A stretch of 64,000 nucleotides of DNA, taken from assembly GCA_027627225.1 (NCBI GenBank), contig JAPFQT010000388.1, forward strand, positions 79,137 through 143,136. The letters are read 5' to 3'. The notes under the pieces were generated by a model. The model had not been told where the DNA came from. It worked only from the letters and a program-made list of their open reading frames with translations, and ran no database searches. The translations under genes and the position numbers were made by a program. Origin of the DNA: Congeria kusceri. Taxonomy: Eukaryota > Mollusca > Bivalvia > Myida > Dreissenidae. Of this stretch, positions 11,936-23,662 are shown in pieces; position 1 is the first letter of the stretch; every line of letters begins with the position of its first letter.

Positions 11936-12680
11936 CCGCCCATCGAAGATGGCTGGGTATATTGGTTTGCTAATGTCGGTCGGTAAGTCTGTCGGTAGAA
12001 CACTTTCGTTTCCACTCTCTAGGTCCAGCAGTTTTCATCCAATCTTCATAAAAGTGTTTGTAGGTATAATATCTAGTTCAAGTCAATAAACTGTCAAATC
12101 GCCTGAGGAATGATGAGTTGTGGCTCTTGAATTATCTGAAATTGGCCTTTTCAGCCGTTTTCGCTCTCCAAGTCTAACAGTTGTCATTTGATCTGAACCA
12201 AACTTAATGAACATATTTGTAATAATAATGTCTAGGTCAAGTTAGATAATCAGCCCAAGCACCCAAGGAATTGTGCAGTTATAGCCCTTGAATTAAATCT
12301 AAAATTGTCCTTTCTAGCCGTTTCCACTCTCTCTCTAACAGTTCTCATCTGATCTTCACCAAACTTCACGAAAATGTTTGTAACAATAATATCTTGGCCA
12401 AGTTTGATAACCAGCCAAATCCACCTAGAAATTGTTGAGTTATTGCCCTTGAATTATCTAAAATCACCCTTTTTAGTCGTTTTAGCTGTTTTTGGTCTCT
12501 AAATCCTACAGTTTTCATCCGATATTTGCCAAACTGCATGAAAATCTTTTTATGATATGTAATATCTTGGCAAAGTTTGATAGCCAGCCAAATTACCCAG
12601 GCATTGTGGAGTTATGGCCCTTGAATTATCTGACATTGGCCATTATAGTGGTTTCTGCTCTCTAGAAACTGTAATGAACT
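11936..12680 (+). repeat. Composite dispersed repeat, about four units of 155-170 bp
   Basis: The repeated core includes 'TTTTCATCCGATCTTCACC', 'AAATGTTTGTAA', 'AAGTTTGATAACCAGCC' and 'GAGTTATGGCCCTTGAATTA'. The same family occurs at 31740-32320 and, inverted, at 38970-39570. This style of internally repeated element is common in bivalve genomes. It has no coding capacity and lies in the intron between two candidate exons. Confidence 0.75.
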
Positions 12681-12700
12681 ATAATTGCTATTGCGCACTG

Positions 12701-12733
<33 letters not shown>

Positions 12734-12813
12734 GATAAATACAATGCAATATTAAGTATACTACTGAAACTGCTGCTGGTGTGCACACTATTCAGATATC
12801 CATCTACTTACAG

Positions 12814-12930
12814 GCCAAGAAGCAGGGACCAGCATGAAGCACTCCAGCACCAGATGATGATATTGATGGATGATGATGATGAAGAGGAGGAGGATGACAG
12901 TGAGGACAGTGATGGCTGGGAGGAAAAACT
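12814..12930 (+). CDS. Candidate coding exon with acidic run (exon 2 of the phased set)
   Basis: Acceptor CATCTACTTACAG and strong donor CT/GTAAGT frame 117 bp. With TG from the previous exon it reads W, PRSRDQHEALQHQMMILM, then an Asp/Glu block (DDDDEEEEDDSEDSD) and GWEEK, leaving CT for the next exon. Acidic loops of this kind occur in nuclear transport, chromatin and ubiquitin-system proteins, but nothing here identifies one. The exon borders are the best in this part of the window. Confidence 0.65.
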
Positions 12931-12965
12931 GTAAGTAGCCCAGTTGGTGAATACGGATCTGTAAG

Positions 12966-13740
12966 TATGGTGATATCACACCAGAGCCTGTCAGTACTAA
13001 TTACACAAGGTCCTCAACATGACCAGGCAGTCAACACTAATACCTTGCCAGGCACATCATCCGTCGTGCTTCACGTCAAATCAGTTCATACAGCACAGCT
13101 TCTGCATATCCGGCACGTCTTAGAATACTGTAGGCCGCTGTTATCACACTAAACATACGCCATACCCACGTCAGCCTTGTCCTATAAAAATGTGGCCACA
13201 CTCTATTGTAGAGCCTTGTTTTCTAAGTCAAATTTTGATGTAGAGGTACATTTTACGTTTCAAACAGACTTGGTGTTGACCCACCACTGATGCAGTGCTG
13301 ACTACTACATACATAGGAAATGCACAGTAATTACTTCATTAATGTCGTGAATGCGTACATAGACCTGATACTAACCTGTAGTAATCCTGAGCATGTCGTT
13401 ATGGTGAGGCAGAGATGTCCAAATGATCGTGGTGCGGATGAGTAGAACAAACTCTGCCAGAAGTCCCCACATAGGTATTACATTCATGAAGCCATACTAC
13501 GTCATTAGTATGTCATAAACGCGCTTCACCTGTCACTAATACATGTGCGTCATTAAACGGTCCACACTACGTCCATGATCTTCGTTCTCACTGCGCAAGT
13601 TTTGTACTTGCTCATAACTGCACCACATCCTCCACACCCACAAAGATGTATATCCCTCGTCCTCAACACGTCATCCTCAATACGTCCTTGAAGGATGTGG
13701 TTGACATGGCAAGAACGGGCTCTGGTGTGATATGGGTATA
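12966..13740. mobile_element. Non-autonomous TIR element, about 0.77 kb
   Basis: A perfect 16-bp inverted repeat, ATATCACACCAGAGCC at 12973-12988 and its complement at 13718-13733, encloses non-coding sequence rich in short CGTC-containing repeats. It sits just inside the intron, about 35 bp after the splice donor of the acidic exon. Superfamily not determined. Confidence 0.5.
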
Positions 13741-14480
13741 TGCGTTGATGTCACATTTGCATCATTTTTTACATTGAACTCACAATCACAAGATCAGAAG
13801 GTGGACACCTACACCACTCCGAATCTACAATCATGTAGACATTGTACATTGTAGAACTGTTACAACACAATGCTGATAAAAGAGCAAAACAGAGACTTTA
13901 ATGAATTAACTATCAAAAGAAAAACAATAACATACAAATATAAATTAATTTGCTATTGACAGTGATTTCAGTCATATCCCTTTTAGTCGAAACTTGCTAT
14001 TTGCAAATTCTTGTTGGCTCGAATTTTACCATTTGTACCAATTGTTTTGAAAGTATCAACTGTTTTGGAATATATATTCATATAAATTTCTATTGTTTGC
14101 CTCAAATTTTCATGTCTGGAATTTTCTGATGGCTCTAGCATGGTCCCGGTCACATTTTTCCTTCCTTAAATTGTGTTTGTAGCAAAGTCGAGTCAAGTCG
14201 CTAATGAATACTATGACCAGTCTAGTGTCCAATGGAGAACAAATGATATTTGACTTCAAAACTTTCACACATTCCTATATTGTGTTCTGTCCGAAATTAA
14301 TTCACTAAATTTAGTCTGGAGGTTTAGGAGTAACAGACGCAAAACAACAGATAATGTCTGAAAACAGTTTCTGGTTAGCTCAAAGTTTTGGTTGCTCAAA
14401 GTTGTTGTGCTTGTCTGGGCAATTTCGAGGTAAGGGGGTCGACTGTACCAGATGTTTTGTCAATTATGTCTTATCTTCAG

Positions 14481-14550
14481 TTACCATCGTGATGAAATGT
14501 CTAGCCTGTTCCTGGCGCTCGTCTGCTACTCTGATGCGATGCCATCCTAG
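14481..14550 (+). CDS. Candidate third exon, ends at an in-frame TAG
   Basis: After the acceptor CTTATCTTCAG the frame set by the acidic exon continues LYHRDEMSSLFLALVCYSD AMPS (read with the CT carried over) and meets TAG at 14548. This may be the true C-terminus. Alternatively the exon is broken, since other frames stay open to about 14683 and further + strand exons follow downstream. Confidence 0.45.
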
Positions 14551-15154
14551 GATGCTGTGGTGGTCAGGCCATATGGAGGAACACAACCAGTACCTCTGGA
14601 GTGACCACAGGCCAGCGACCATCCAGTCAGCCTACGCATGGTCTGGAATTTTAGGACGTGATCGCTGGACCAGAAAGCTGTAGATGCTGGAAACAAGAAT
14701 GAAGTAAACATTTAACATTGTTCTTTTATTACACACCAGAACAGTGGTAAAATGATGATGATGATGATGGTGACCATGATGTCGATGACATTGATGACGA
14801 TGATATTGATGATGATGCAGTTTTATCGGAGATCCTTTTATTGACACACCTGTAAATACTGGACTGACATTCATCCAATTCATCCAGTATCTTTCAGTGG
14901 AAGTATTTGAGTCCTTTGGTTTAAGCAAAAGATTTTGATGAAGAAAAAATTTCTAATGTAAGTAACTGAAACATGATTATTGTTGAACACAATGACTTCC
15001 TTTTGTATGACAGTTTTATATCTCTGACCGTATCTGAGGCTTATTGTCAAACTGACAAAATAGTTTGGGATACGACAACAGATAAGTTTATCAATAACTG
15101 CAAGCAAATGATTTGTGTGAATTTTTTTTTTTCTGCATGGAAATATGATTTCAG

Positions 15155-15250
15155 TGAATGTCCTTACCAGCTAACCAATTCAACAGACATCCCTCTCGGC
15201 CTGCCACTGCAATGCTGTCAGGGTCTGGACAGAAGGTTCAGCGGTGTGAG
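15155..15250 (+). CDS. Candidate coding exon, Cys-containing, unrecognised
   Basis: Acceptor GATTTCAG and donor GAG/GTACAT. The open frame reads ECPYQLTNSTDIPLGLPLQC and CQGLDRRFSGV, leaving AG. Joined to the exon at 17566 the phase is kept (AG+G gives Arg). No family recognised. Confidence 0.45.
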
Positions 15251-15630
15251 GTACATTTAAATGTATGACAAAAGTACTAAGCAGTGAAGAGCATAACCCA
15301 AAGGTTTTAGCATAACTCAATACTAAATATATATGTTAAGACCAACGGTCATAAGGAATCAGGTTCCAATCAGGACAATGCCCGTCGCCCATAACTTTCT
15401 AGCCAAGTATCGGGTCAGACTGCTAGCTGTTTATTGACCTCAATGAGAGACTTGATTATACCTTATTTGAGATGTAAGCTAACTTAGGCAATGATCAAGG
15501 TGAGCTGTTGTGGTCAGTGTTGTCAGCCATTGCCATTTTCCAGCATTTGTAGATAAAACAAACCTGCAGATGTTAAATAAAATGTGTGTAATGCTTTATT
15601 CTTTCTTCATGTTCTTTTAATTTGCAACAT

Positions 15631-16273
15631 TACCGTATTTACCCTTAGTATTGGGACACTTAAAAATAATTAAAAATTTTATTGTCCCAATATTAAAGGA
15701 CATAAAAAAATAATTCTTGAAATTGTGTCCCAACATTTAGGGCAATATATGATACAATCTATTTTGCATTTAACTATGTATTGAACCAATTAATTATTTT
15801 TATTTCTTTGGGATAATAATCGCTTACTAAAATATAATAAATATTTAATTATAAATAATTAGAAGGAATGTTTTAGGTGACTGATGTTTATATGATCAAT
15901 TATTTCTTGCTGGGGGCTTTATGGTAATTAATTGAGAAGCTTAATTGAGAAGACCATGCTCTAGTAGATTACACAGTTTTAACCAATTGTCAACTACATG
16001 CAAACATACCCCTGATGGTATACATTATGGTGTATAGATAAGCAAGCGCACCGTGTCACAAGTCACTATTCACCAGCGTAGTGGCAGGGTATTGAATGTT
16101 TATACAGTAAAAACTTAAGGTGTTATTTTGGTGTCCCAATATTTAGGGACAGGAAATAATTCAACTTTCAAATGTGTCCCAATATTAAGGGCCGCAAAAA
16201 ATATTTATTTAAATTTTTTTTAGAGATGTCCCAATATTTAGGGTGTCCAAATACTTAGGGTAATTACGATATA
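15631..16273. mobile_element. Non-autonomous TIR element with internal terminal-like copies
   Basis: Inverted termini (CGTATTTACCCTTAGTATT on the left, CGTAATTACCCTAAGTATT read from the right) enclose about 640 bp. Sequences like the inner terminus (GTCCCAATATTTAGGG) recur in both orientations at about 15683, 15730, 16133, 16182 and 16228. No coding sequence; superfamily uncertain. Confidence 0.6.
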
Positions 16274-16854
16274 CAATTATGGAATAGATGGCTATTGGAC
16301 ATGGTCTGATGTTCACTGGGTGAGACTCATATTGACCAAGGCGTTAGGACAAATTTTGGGAAATCAACAAATCAATTTTTTGCCCGTAAGACATGAGTTT
16401 AGGCCATGTGACCTGACTTTTATATTCAGTCACCAATGGCTGTTTGGACCAATGGGAAAGCATCTGTTTATAGATTATATATAAAAAATGCGTTTTAGGT
16501 TTCATATCGCCATGTCAACTAGCTTCATTGCTGCTCTGAGGTACAATTCATGCTACTTCACAGTGTGCCCATTGAGAGAAAGTATTCAACCTCTCACTGC
16601 ACAATACTTCTGTTGATTGATGATTCTCCAAGGCTTATGAAAATGATGGTTAGATAACTTTAGTTTAAATCCTGCCATCAGTGATTGTGCAGGCTAATGC
16701 CAGTTTTTTTCCCATCCACCCAACATACTTCAAGTGTATAGTGTGTTTTGCCATGTCCGTTCGCCTTACTGTCTTTCCCACTTGTAGTGACAAGTTCTTT
16801 CAATGAATATCTGGCTCTGTAAATATAGGAATGTTTTTCAAAAAGTTTTATTTT

Positions 16855-17160
16855 TAGCTCCCCTGAGCATTAAATGCTCTAAGATGAGCTATTTTGGTTA
16901 GTTGTTGTTCATCATTTGTCATGTGTTGTCTGTCGCAAACATTTTCTTTTAAAAATCTTTTCTGAAACCACTTATCATATTCCTTCAAAAGGTGTTGATC
17001 CCTGCAAAACTCTAGTTGGCACGTGTGAACTGGCAGGGGAGACGTTTCTAAAGAATACGTATACATGTGCTGTGAAATTGAGCTGCATTTGTTTTATCAG
17101 TCATAAGTATTGGATGAGAGTGCTGGAGTTTTAACTCGTATGTATGTGATGTGTGAAAAT
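16855..17160 (+). repeat. Dispersed repeat with TAGCTC...GAGCTA hairpin start
   Basis: Begins TTTTTAGCTCCCCTGAGCAT and contains the complementary ATGAGCTATT, forming a short stem at its end. The same start occurs at 29872 (TTTTAGCTCACCTGAG) and loosely at 33893. This hairpin-headed repeat type is familiar from bivalve genomes; assignment is from memory of its style. Confidence 0.5.
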
Positions 17161-17565
17161 GTTGCCCTTATAAAGTATATTGATGTTGTGAGCTACCTTA
17201 CTGTTCAAATTAGTACATGATGATTCCTAGCTCTGGATATCGTTTTGGAAGTGTATTTTAAAAGGGCATTCCTACAAATGCAAAAAAAACCCCTAAAAAC
17301 TGAATTGTTGACCCTCAGTTTGTTCTGAGAAAAATAAGTATTTGGATAATTATGCATGTATTACAGTCACCACTCATATTCGCAGCAAAGTTGTAATTTA
17401 TCGTTAAATTTGTCAGGAATTCTGTCGGAAAGTGCATGTATTTCTACCACATTATTGGCAGTCGTGTATGAAAAAAATATGTTTGGGCATGTTTATAATA
17501 GATTCATCCCATTTACAAAGGAATCATGAACTGAAGCAATGAGCATGTGCCATGTTTTTTTCCAG

Positions 17566-17659
17566 GTGGTTGTGTTATCCAAGTTGCCAAGAAGGTTCGA
17601 ACCCTGACCCGTGTCCGAAGAATTCACAGGCTGATGAAATCTTTCAGCGCTCCTTGAAG
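17566..17659 (+). CDS. Candidate coding exon, Cys/Pro-rich, unrecognised
   Basis: Acceptor TTTTTTCCAG and donor AAG/GTAAAA. Using AG from the exon at 15155 it reads R, WLCYPSCQEGSNPDPCPKNS and QADEIFQRSLK, ending in phase 0. Four cysteines in 16 residues hint at a small metal-binding or disulfide-bonded region, but no known domain is claimed. Confidence 0.45.
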
Positions 17660-18067
17660 GTAAAATGACAAGTTATCAGAAAACATCCAATTGCTATGAA
17701 AAATCTGCTCTACTTCTCTCTATACTGTCTGGGACACCATTTCAGTAAGTTTACCATAACCTCGGGACAGTAAGGCTCCAATAAAGGCAGGTATAGTGTG
17801 AAATTATTGACCTGACACTCGTGAATCTTCCGTATGCAATAAGGGAATTATTTATAGATACCGCAACAATTATTGAGCATAGCATAACCACGTTTTCCAC
17901 AATTTATCCATTGAGTGTGTGATTGTAATTGAAACCGTGGTAAATGAACAATGAAAATAATTTTTTTTAAAGAGAAAAATGATAGTAACACAATACAATA
18001 TTTTACATGTTTTAATTTATATCTCGTGATCTGCATATTTTAAGAATAACTCATAAAACATTTTACA

Positions 18068-18150
18068 AACGGTCGCTGTCAGAAGGAATTGAACTCGGTT
18101 CGATGGCATGTGGCGCTAGTACTTTTACTACGCGACCATTAGATACCACA
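18068..18150 (-). repeat. tRNA-derived SINE head
   Basis: On the minus strand the B box GAGTTCAATTCC and an upstream A-box-like segment (TGGTCGCGTAGT) are spaced as in a tRNA. The stems do not pair well, so it is a SINE head or a dead tRNA copy. Confidence 0.45.
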
Positions 18151-18652
18151 CTCGCTACCTCACATTTAAATCTATATCAACATAAATTCCAATAACAAAA
18201 ACGCGTCCAAAACATCGCAAACAACCGAACAGACTTATGGTTTGTCACGAAGATGAATGAGTGTCAGGTTAATAATTTCACACTATAACTGAACATATTA
18301 TTTCGAGAAATGCATCTTTATGACAAATATCTTATGTACATATTATATATATCATTTGTATGAATGCATTTCTTAATGAACACCTGCTTTAGAGGTCCAT
18401 GTGTTAGACAATGGAAAAAATAACCGTATGCATATTTTATTAGAAACGTTTTTATGAAATAATTTGAATACTTCATGCTGTTGTAGCAATATTAAAGGCC
18501 AGTGCGTTTTATTCAAGCCACTCTTTTTAACAGAATTTCGTATGCACTTATAAAAATGATAGAAAACATTCACTTAGTGCAGGCGCTTGTATTTCATGCA
18601 TTTACTGTTATGGTTATGCCCCGTTATGGTGTGCTGCGAGCCACAGTTTCAG

Positions 18653-18799
18653 ACAAGCACCTCCATTTCCTGGTGCATTGGCTCACATACTTTCTGCACT
18701 AGTTGCACACAAAGATTATGACAGATACAAAGAGTGTTTCCGTTCCCAGTTTTGACTTGAGGACTGGTTACAGAAGCATGTCATTGAGGACACCGGAGG
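18653..18799 (+). pseudogene. Candidate exon interrupted by a stop
   Basis: Between an acceptor (AGTTTCAG) and a donor (GG/GTGAGC) one frame reads AHILSALVAHKDYDRYKECF RSQF, then TGA at 18753, then LEDWLQKHVIEDTG. Protein-like composition on both sides of the stop suggests a nonsense mutation in a once coding exon. Its start phase does not fit the exon at 17566, so either an exon is missing or a frameshift occurred. Confidence 0.4.
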
Positions 18800-19091
18800 G
18801 TGAGCCTCGTGACTTCTTAATTGGGTCCGACAATCCAAAAGTTATTATGTAAAACGGCAACTGCTACACTTGACTTGTACTGATACGCAGAGGCCCATTC
18901 TTTGTGCAATAGTGGCTCCAACACTGGGTTTGTTGCAAGATTGTCTGTGAACTTCTTGCATTAGGTTGCTGAAACATTTTTTGTTATCAATACTGATTTC
19001 ATCAACATCTGCCATGTCTATGCTCTCTTCTCTTTCAGGTATTGGTCACAGTTGGTACGGGAGAGTAGTTTCACTGGAGTCCCCAGTGGCG

Positions 19092-20715
19092 TGTTTGCTG
19101 TTTGCTGTTTCTCTTGCACGTAGCTGCTCGGTCTGTGTCTAAGTAGGTCCAACTACAGGTGCTGATTGACTTGGTATGTCCTGGGAGGTTTGCTGTTTGC
19201 TGTCTCTCTTGCACGTAGCTGCTCGGTGTGTGTCTAAGTAGGTCCAACTACAGGTGCTGATTGACTTGGTATGTCCTCGGAGGTTTGCTGTCTGCTGTCT
19301 CTCTTGCACGTAGCTGCTCGGTCTGTGTCTAAGTAGGTCCAACTACAGTTGCTGATTGACATGGTATGTCCTGGGAAGTTTGCTGTCTGCTGTCTCTCTT
19401 GCACATAGCTGCTCGGTCTGTGTCTAAGTAGGTCCAACTACAGGTGCTGATTGACTTGGTATGTCCTGGGAGGTTTGCTGTCTGCTGTCTCTCTTGCACG
19501 TAGCTGCTCGGTCTGTGTCTAAGTAGGTCCAACTACAGTTGCTGATTGACTTGGTATGTCCTGGGAGGTTTGCTGTCTGCTGTCTCTCTTGCACGTAGCT
19601 GCTCGGTCTGTGTCTAAGTAGGTCCAACTACAGGTGCTGATTGACTTGGTATGTCCTGGGAGGTTTGCTGTTTGCTGTCTCTCTTGCACGTAGCTGCTCG
19701 GTCTGTGTCTAAGTAGGTCCAACTACGGGTGCTGATTGACATGGTATGTCCTGGGAGGTTTGCTGTCTGCTGTCCCTCTTGCACGTAGCTGCTCGGTCTG
19801 TGTCTAAGTGGGTCCAACTACAGGTGCTGATTGACTTGGTATGTCCTGGGATGTTTGCTGTCTGCTGTCCCTCTTGCACGTAGCTGCTCGGTCTGTGTCT
19901 AAGTAGGTCCAACTACAGGTGCTGATTGACTTGGTATGTCCTGGGAGGTTTGCTGTCTGCTGTCCCTCTTGCATGTAGCTGCTCGGTCTGTGTCTAAGTA
20001 GGTCCAACTACAGGTGCTGATTGACTTGGTATGTCCTGGGAGGTTTGCTGTCTGCTGTCTCTCTTGCACGTAGCTGCTCGGTCTGTGTCTAAGTAGGTCC
20101 AACTACAGGTGCTGATTGACATGGTATGTCCTGGGAGGTTTGCTGTCTGCTGTCCCTCTTGCACGTAGCTGCTCGGTCTGTGTCTAAGTAGGTCCAACTA
20201 CAGGTGCTGATTGACTTGGTATGTCCTGGGAGGTTTGCTGTCTGCTGTCCCTCTTGCACGTAGCTGCTCGGTCTGTGTCTAAGTAGGTCCAACTACAGGT
20301 GCTGATTGACATGGTATGTCCTGGGAGGTTTGCTGTCTGCTGTCCCTCTTGCATGTAGCTGCTCGGTCTGTGTCTAAGTAGGTCCAACTACAGGTGCTGA
20401 TTGACTTGGTATGTCCTGGGATGTTTGCTGTTTGCTGTCCCTCTTGCACGTAGCTGCTCGGTCTGTGTCTAAGTAGGTCCAACTACAGGTGCTGATTGAC
20501 TTGGTATGTCCTGGGATGTTTGCTGTTTGCTGTCCCTCTTGCACGTAGCTGCTCGGTCTGTGTCTAAGTAGGTCCAACTACAGTTGCTGATTGGCATGGT
20601 ATGTCCTGGGATGTTTGCTGTTTGCTGTCCCTCTTGCACGTAGCTGCTCGGTCTGTGTCTAAGTAGGTCCAACTACAGGTGCTGATTGACATGGTATGTC
20701 CTCGGAGGTTTGCTC
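19092..20715. repeat. 95-bp minisatellite, 17 head-to-tail units
   Basis: The unit holds TTTGCTGTCTGCTGTCTCTC, TTGCACGTAGCTGCTCGGTC, TGTGTCTAAGTAGGTCCAAC and TACAGGTGCTGATTGAC. Copies differ at a few recurrent positions (ctTggt or caTggt, tcTctc or tcCctc), so variants are interspersed rather than clustered. Because 95 is not a multiple of three, the minus strand shows a ladder of 67-residue open frames restarting every 95 bp; these are by-products, not genes. It lies in a putative intron. Confidence 0.95.
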
Positions 20716-20970
20716 AAGTCCATCATGTCCAGGTTTAAACCATAACAATTTTCTTTCCTTTGACTTTTTATGTCTTTGTCTAACGTTTGGTTCAACCAGT
20801 GTTTAATATTTTTATACCAATAATAATAAACTGCTAACATCCAAATTTTCACAACAGACCACAGCAAAGCTAATTACAGTTAATGTATTAAGTCCAGGAT
20901 TGTTCTGTTAGTGAGGAATACATTTTTTTGTCTTTGCACGGTTTGGTGTTATCCTATTTGATAAGTATCA

Positions 20971-21228
20971 GGGGCCATATTCCAGAAACATCTTAAGTTA
21001 ATCTAAAAATATTTTCATTTAAGTGTAGATATTTGCTTTGTGATTTTTTAAAACTGTCATATATATTTGAAAATCCCTTTCAGCTAAGTTACCAAGCGTG
21101 AATACTATAGTTGAGAATACATGATCCATAAGCAGAAAGACATGAAGGCGTGGTATAAAAATGTTAAGAAACATAATGATTATTAAGTTAAGGGTAAGAT
21201 TTCACTGTAGATGTTTCTGAAATGCCTT
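20971..21228. mobile_element. MITE-like element with inverted ends
   Basis: GGGGCCATATTCCAGAAACA on the left and the complement TTTCAGAAACATCT with GGC at the right end form inverted termini of about 20 bp; inner arms carry TTAAGTTAA in both orientations. No coding sequence and no clear target duplication. Confidence 0.5.
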
Positions 21229-21729
21229 AATACTCCCTGTGCTGTAGCTGTTCTTGTTTATTTTCTTGACTGGATTGTATACTGGTCATCTCTCTGACAT
21301 TTAGATTATCTCCCTTGCACTGTTGGTCTTGTCTGATTGTATACAACTAAGGGCAGACATTTTTAAGTTTATATAAATGATTTCATTGTCAGGTACACTG
21401 TGTATGATTGTAGAAGCAGATTCAGTGGTATGTTTGCATATAAACATAGCTTATTTATCGTATTTAATGATTTTTGCCTCAACCTTGCCCTGACTTTGAG
21501 AAAAGTTACAAAATTCAAAACATGATTCATCATACAATGTATGTGATGTTTTTTCAATGCCTTTTACAACTGTATTAAACAACTATTTTCATGAAGTCAG
21601 AGTCTACGATTTCTGTCATAAGTTTTAAGAACTATGAGCCTCATAAACATTTTATTTCTTGTTATTTCCTGACTCAGATGCAGAATTTGTATTAGCACAT
21701 AACAACATTCCTTTCAACATGAGGTCACA

Positions 21730-23440
21730 TTGGTGTAGTGGATAGGAAACGGACTCGACAGTGTCTCTATAAACCCTCTATAAACTTTCAAACCCTTTTA
21801 GATATCAACTTCACACATGGATACATGGTTGTTAGTTCGAGTGCAGTGCACATGATTTATAATTACTACATCATATATGGAGTTATTACCCTTTGTCAAT
21901 TTTCCAAAAAAACTGTTAAAGATATTGACCACCGAGCTAGGTTTTAAGTTTTTCGGTATGAAAATTCTCAAGAATGGCGTGAGGGATTTCATTCAAACTT
22001 AAAACATTTATTCCCCACATTAAAATGAACCTATAGGCCAAGTTTGGGAACTCTAGTTTGAAATTTGTTAAAATTATGGGGCTTTTTACACATATAAATT
22101 TTACATATAAGCTACATGTATATGGACAGGTTAAAGTTTTTCGGTAAGCTGGTTTCTCAGGAATAACTTGAGGGATTTCATTCAAACTAAGAACACTTAT
22201 TCCCTATATTAAAATGAACTCATAGGCCACTTTTGATAACTCTAGTTTGAAATTTGTCAAAATTATGGGCCTTTTTACACTAAGAAATTTTATATATAAG
22301 CTATATGGACAGGTTAACACTTTTCGGTAAGCTAGTTTTTGCACTTTTTGTTTCCGCTCTCGAACTCAAGAATGGATTAAGCTATTTTAATAAAACTTCA
22401 AACATAGATACCTTATAGCGAGACCTCACTTGGGATTGCATATGGGGTGGGTGGGGTCAAGGTCACTGTTACTAAAAATAGAAAAACAGTTACTACTCAA
22501 TAACTTGAGAATGTATTGAGATATTTTAATGAAACTTTATACATAGATACTTTATATCGTGACCTCGCTTTAGATTGCATATGGGGTGGAGCCAAGGTCA
22601 AGGTCACTGTTACTAAAAAAAGAAAAACAATTACCGCTCAATAACAAGAAAATGCATTGAGATATTTAAATGACACTTAATAGATACCTTATATCGAGAC
22701 CTTGCTTGGGATTGCATGTAGAGTTTGTGGGGTCAAGGTCGAGGTCACCGTTACTAAAAATACAAAATGGGTTTCGCTCAATAGCTTGAGAACAAATTGA
22801 GATATTTTAATGAAACTTCATACATATATATCTTATATATAGATCTTGCTTGGGATTGCATATGGGATGGGTAGAGTTAAGGTCACCATTACTAAAAACA
22901 GACAAACAGTTTACGCTCAATAGCTTGAGAAGACATTGAGATTTTTTATGAAACTTAATAAATACATACCTTATATTGCGACCTCGCTTGGGATTGCATA
23001 TGGGGTTGGTGGGGTCAGGGTCAAAATCACCATTACTACACATTTTATTGATGTACTGACTTAAATGCATTTCATTCGAAACATTTGGTTTTTGTGGAAT
23101 TTCCATATTTCTTGTTTTAGAAAAAAAGCCAGTTACTCTTGACAAGCACAAGAAAAGTCTAGCTCGGTGTCCTCCGACAGCTCATGTTCTTTGTCCGGCC
23201 ATTTTCTCAAAAACTATTGAAGGGATTGACCTCAAACTTCATACATGGATATATGTTTGTAAGGCGCAGTGCACATGTATTACAACTATACCTGCATTAT
23301 TTGCAGAGTTATTCCCCTTCGTCATTTTTTCCTTGTCCAGCCATGTTCTCAAAAACTACTGAGGAAATTGTATGTTTGTTAGGTGGAGTGGAGAATTGTA
23401 ACTCTAATTGCATTAATTTCCATTTGTCAATTTCTTTCCT
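21730..23440 (+). repeat. Composite repeat block: 180-bp x2, then 140-bp x5, then related ends
   Basis: From about 21925 two units of about 185 bp share GAGGGATTTCATTCAAACT and ATAGGCCA. From about 22335 five units of about 140 bp share TTGAGATATTTTAATGAAAC, GGATTGCATATGGGGT and AAGGTCA. The piece from 23160 repeats TTCTCAAAAACTA. A tRNA-like A-box motif (TTGGTGTAGTGGATAGG) occurs at 21731. The inverted outer end of the 140-bp family lies at 32800-32995. Non-coding. Confidence 0.65.
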
Positions 23441-23587
23441 CAGTTAAACTAAAACATTTAACACCTCAACACGACATGTTGCTTGTATCAGTATCCTTGT
23501 GACAAAGCTGCATGCGGTGGGGTATTTGCGGCATGACAGTGGCAGTTCTAGTTGAAACAACATTCCTTATATCCCTTTTGTTGTCAG

Positions 23588-23662
23588 GGTGGAAATATGG
23601 ACATCTCCAACCAGTGTGTCAACATCAGTGAGAATCTGCTTGTGAAGGTTAACAGTCACAAG
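23588..23662 (+). CDS. Candidate coding exon, unrecognised
   Basis: Acceptor TTGTTGTCAG and donor AAG/GTTTGT enclose exactly 25 codons: GGNMDISNQCVNISENLLVK and VNSHK, phase 0 at both ends. Composition is protein-like, but I cannot assign it and cannot connect it securely to its neighbours. Confidence 0.4.

Noticed and set aside
19139..20672. Ladder of 67-residue minus-strand open frames
   Set aside because: Produced by the 95-bp minisatellite period; each frame spans just over two units and none has exon or family support.
19092..20715. CRISPR-like array
   Set aside because: Contiguous tandem repeat without unique spacers, in a eukaryotic setting.
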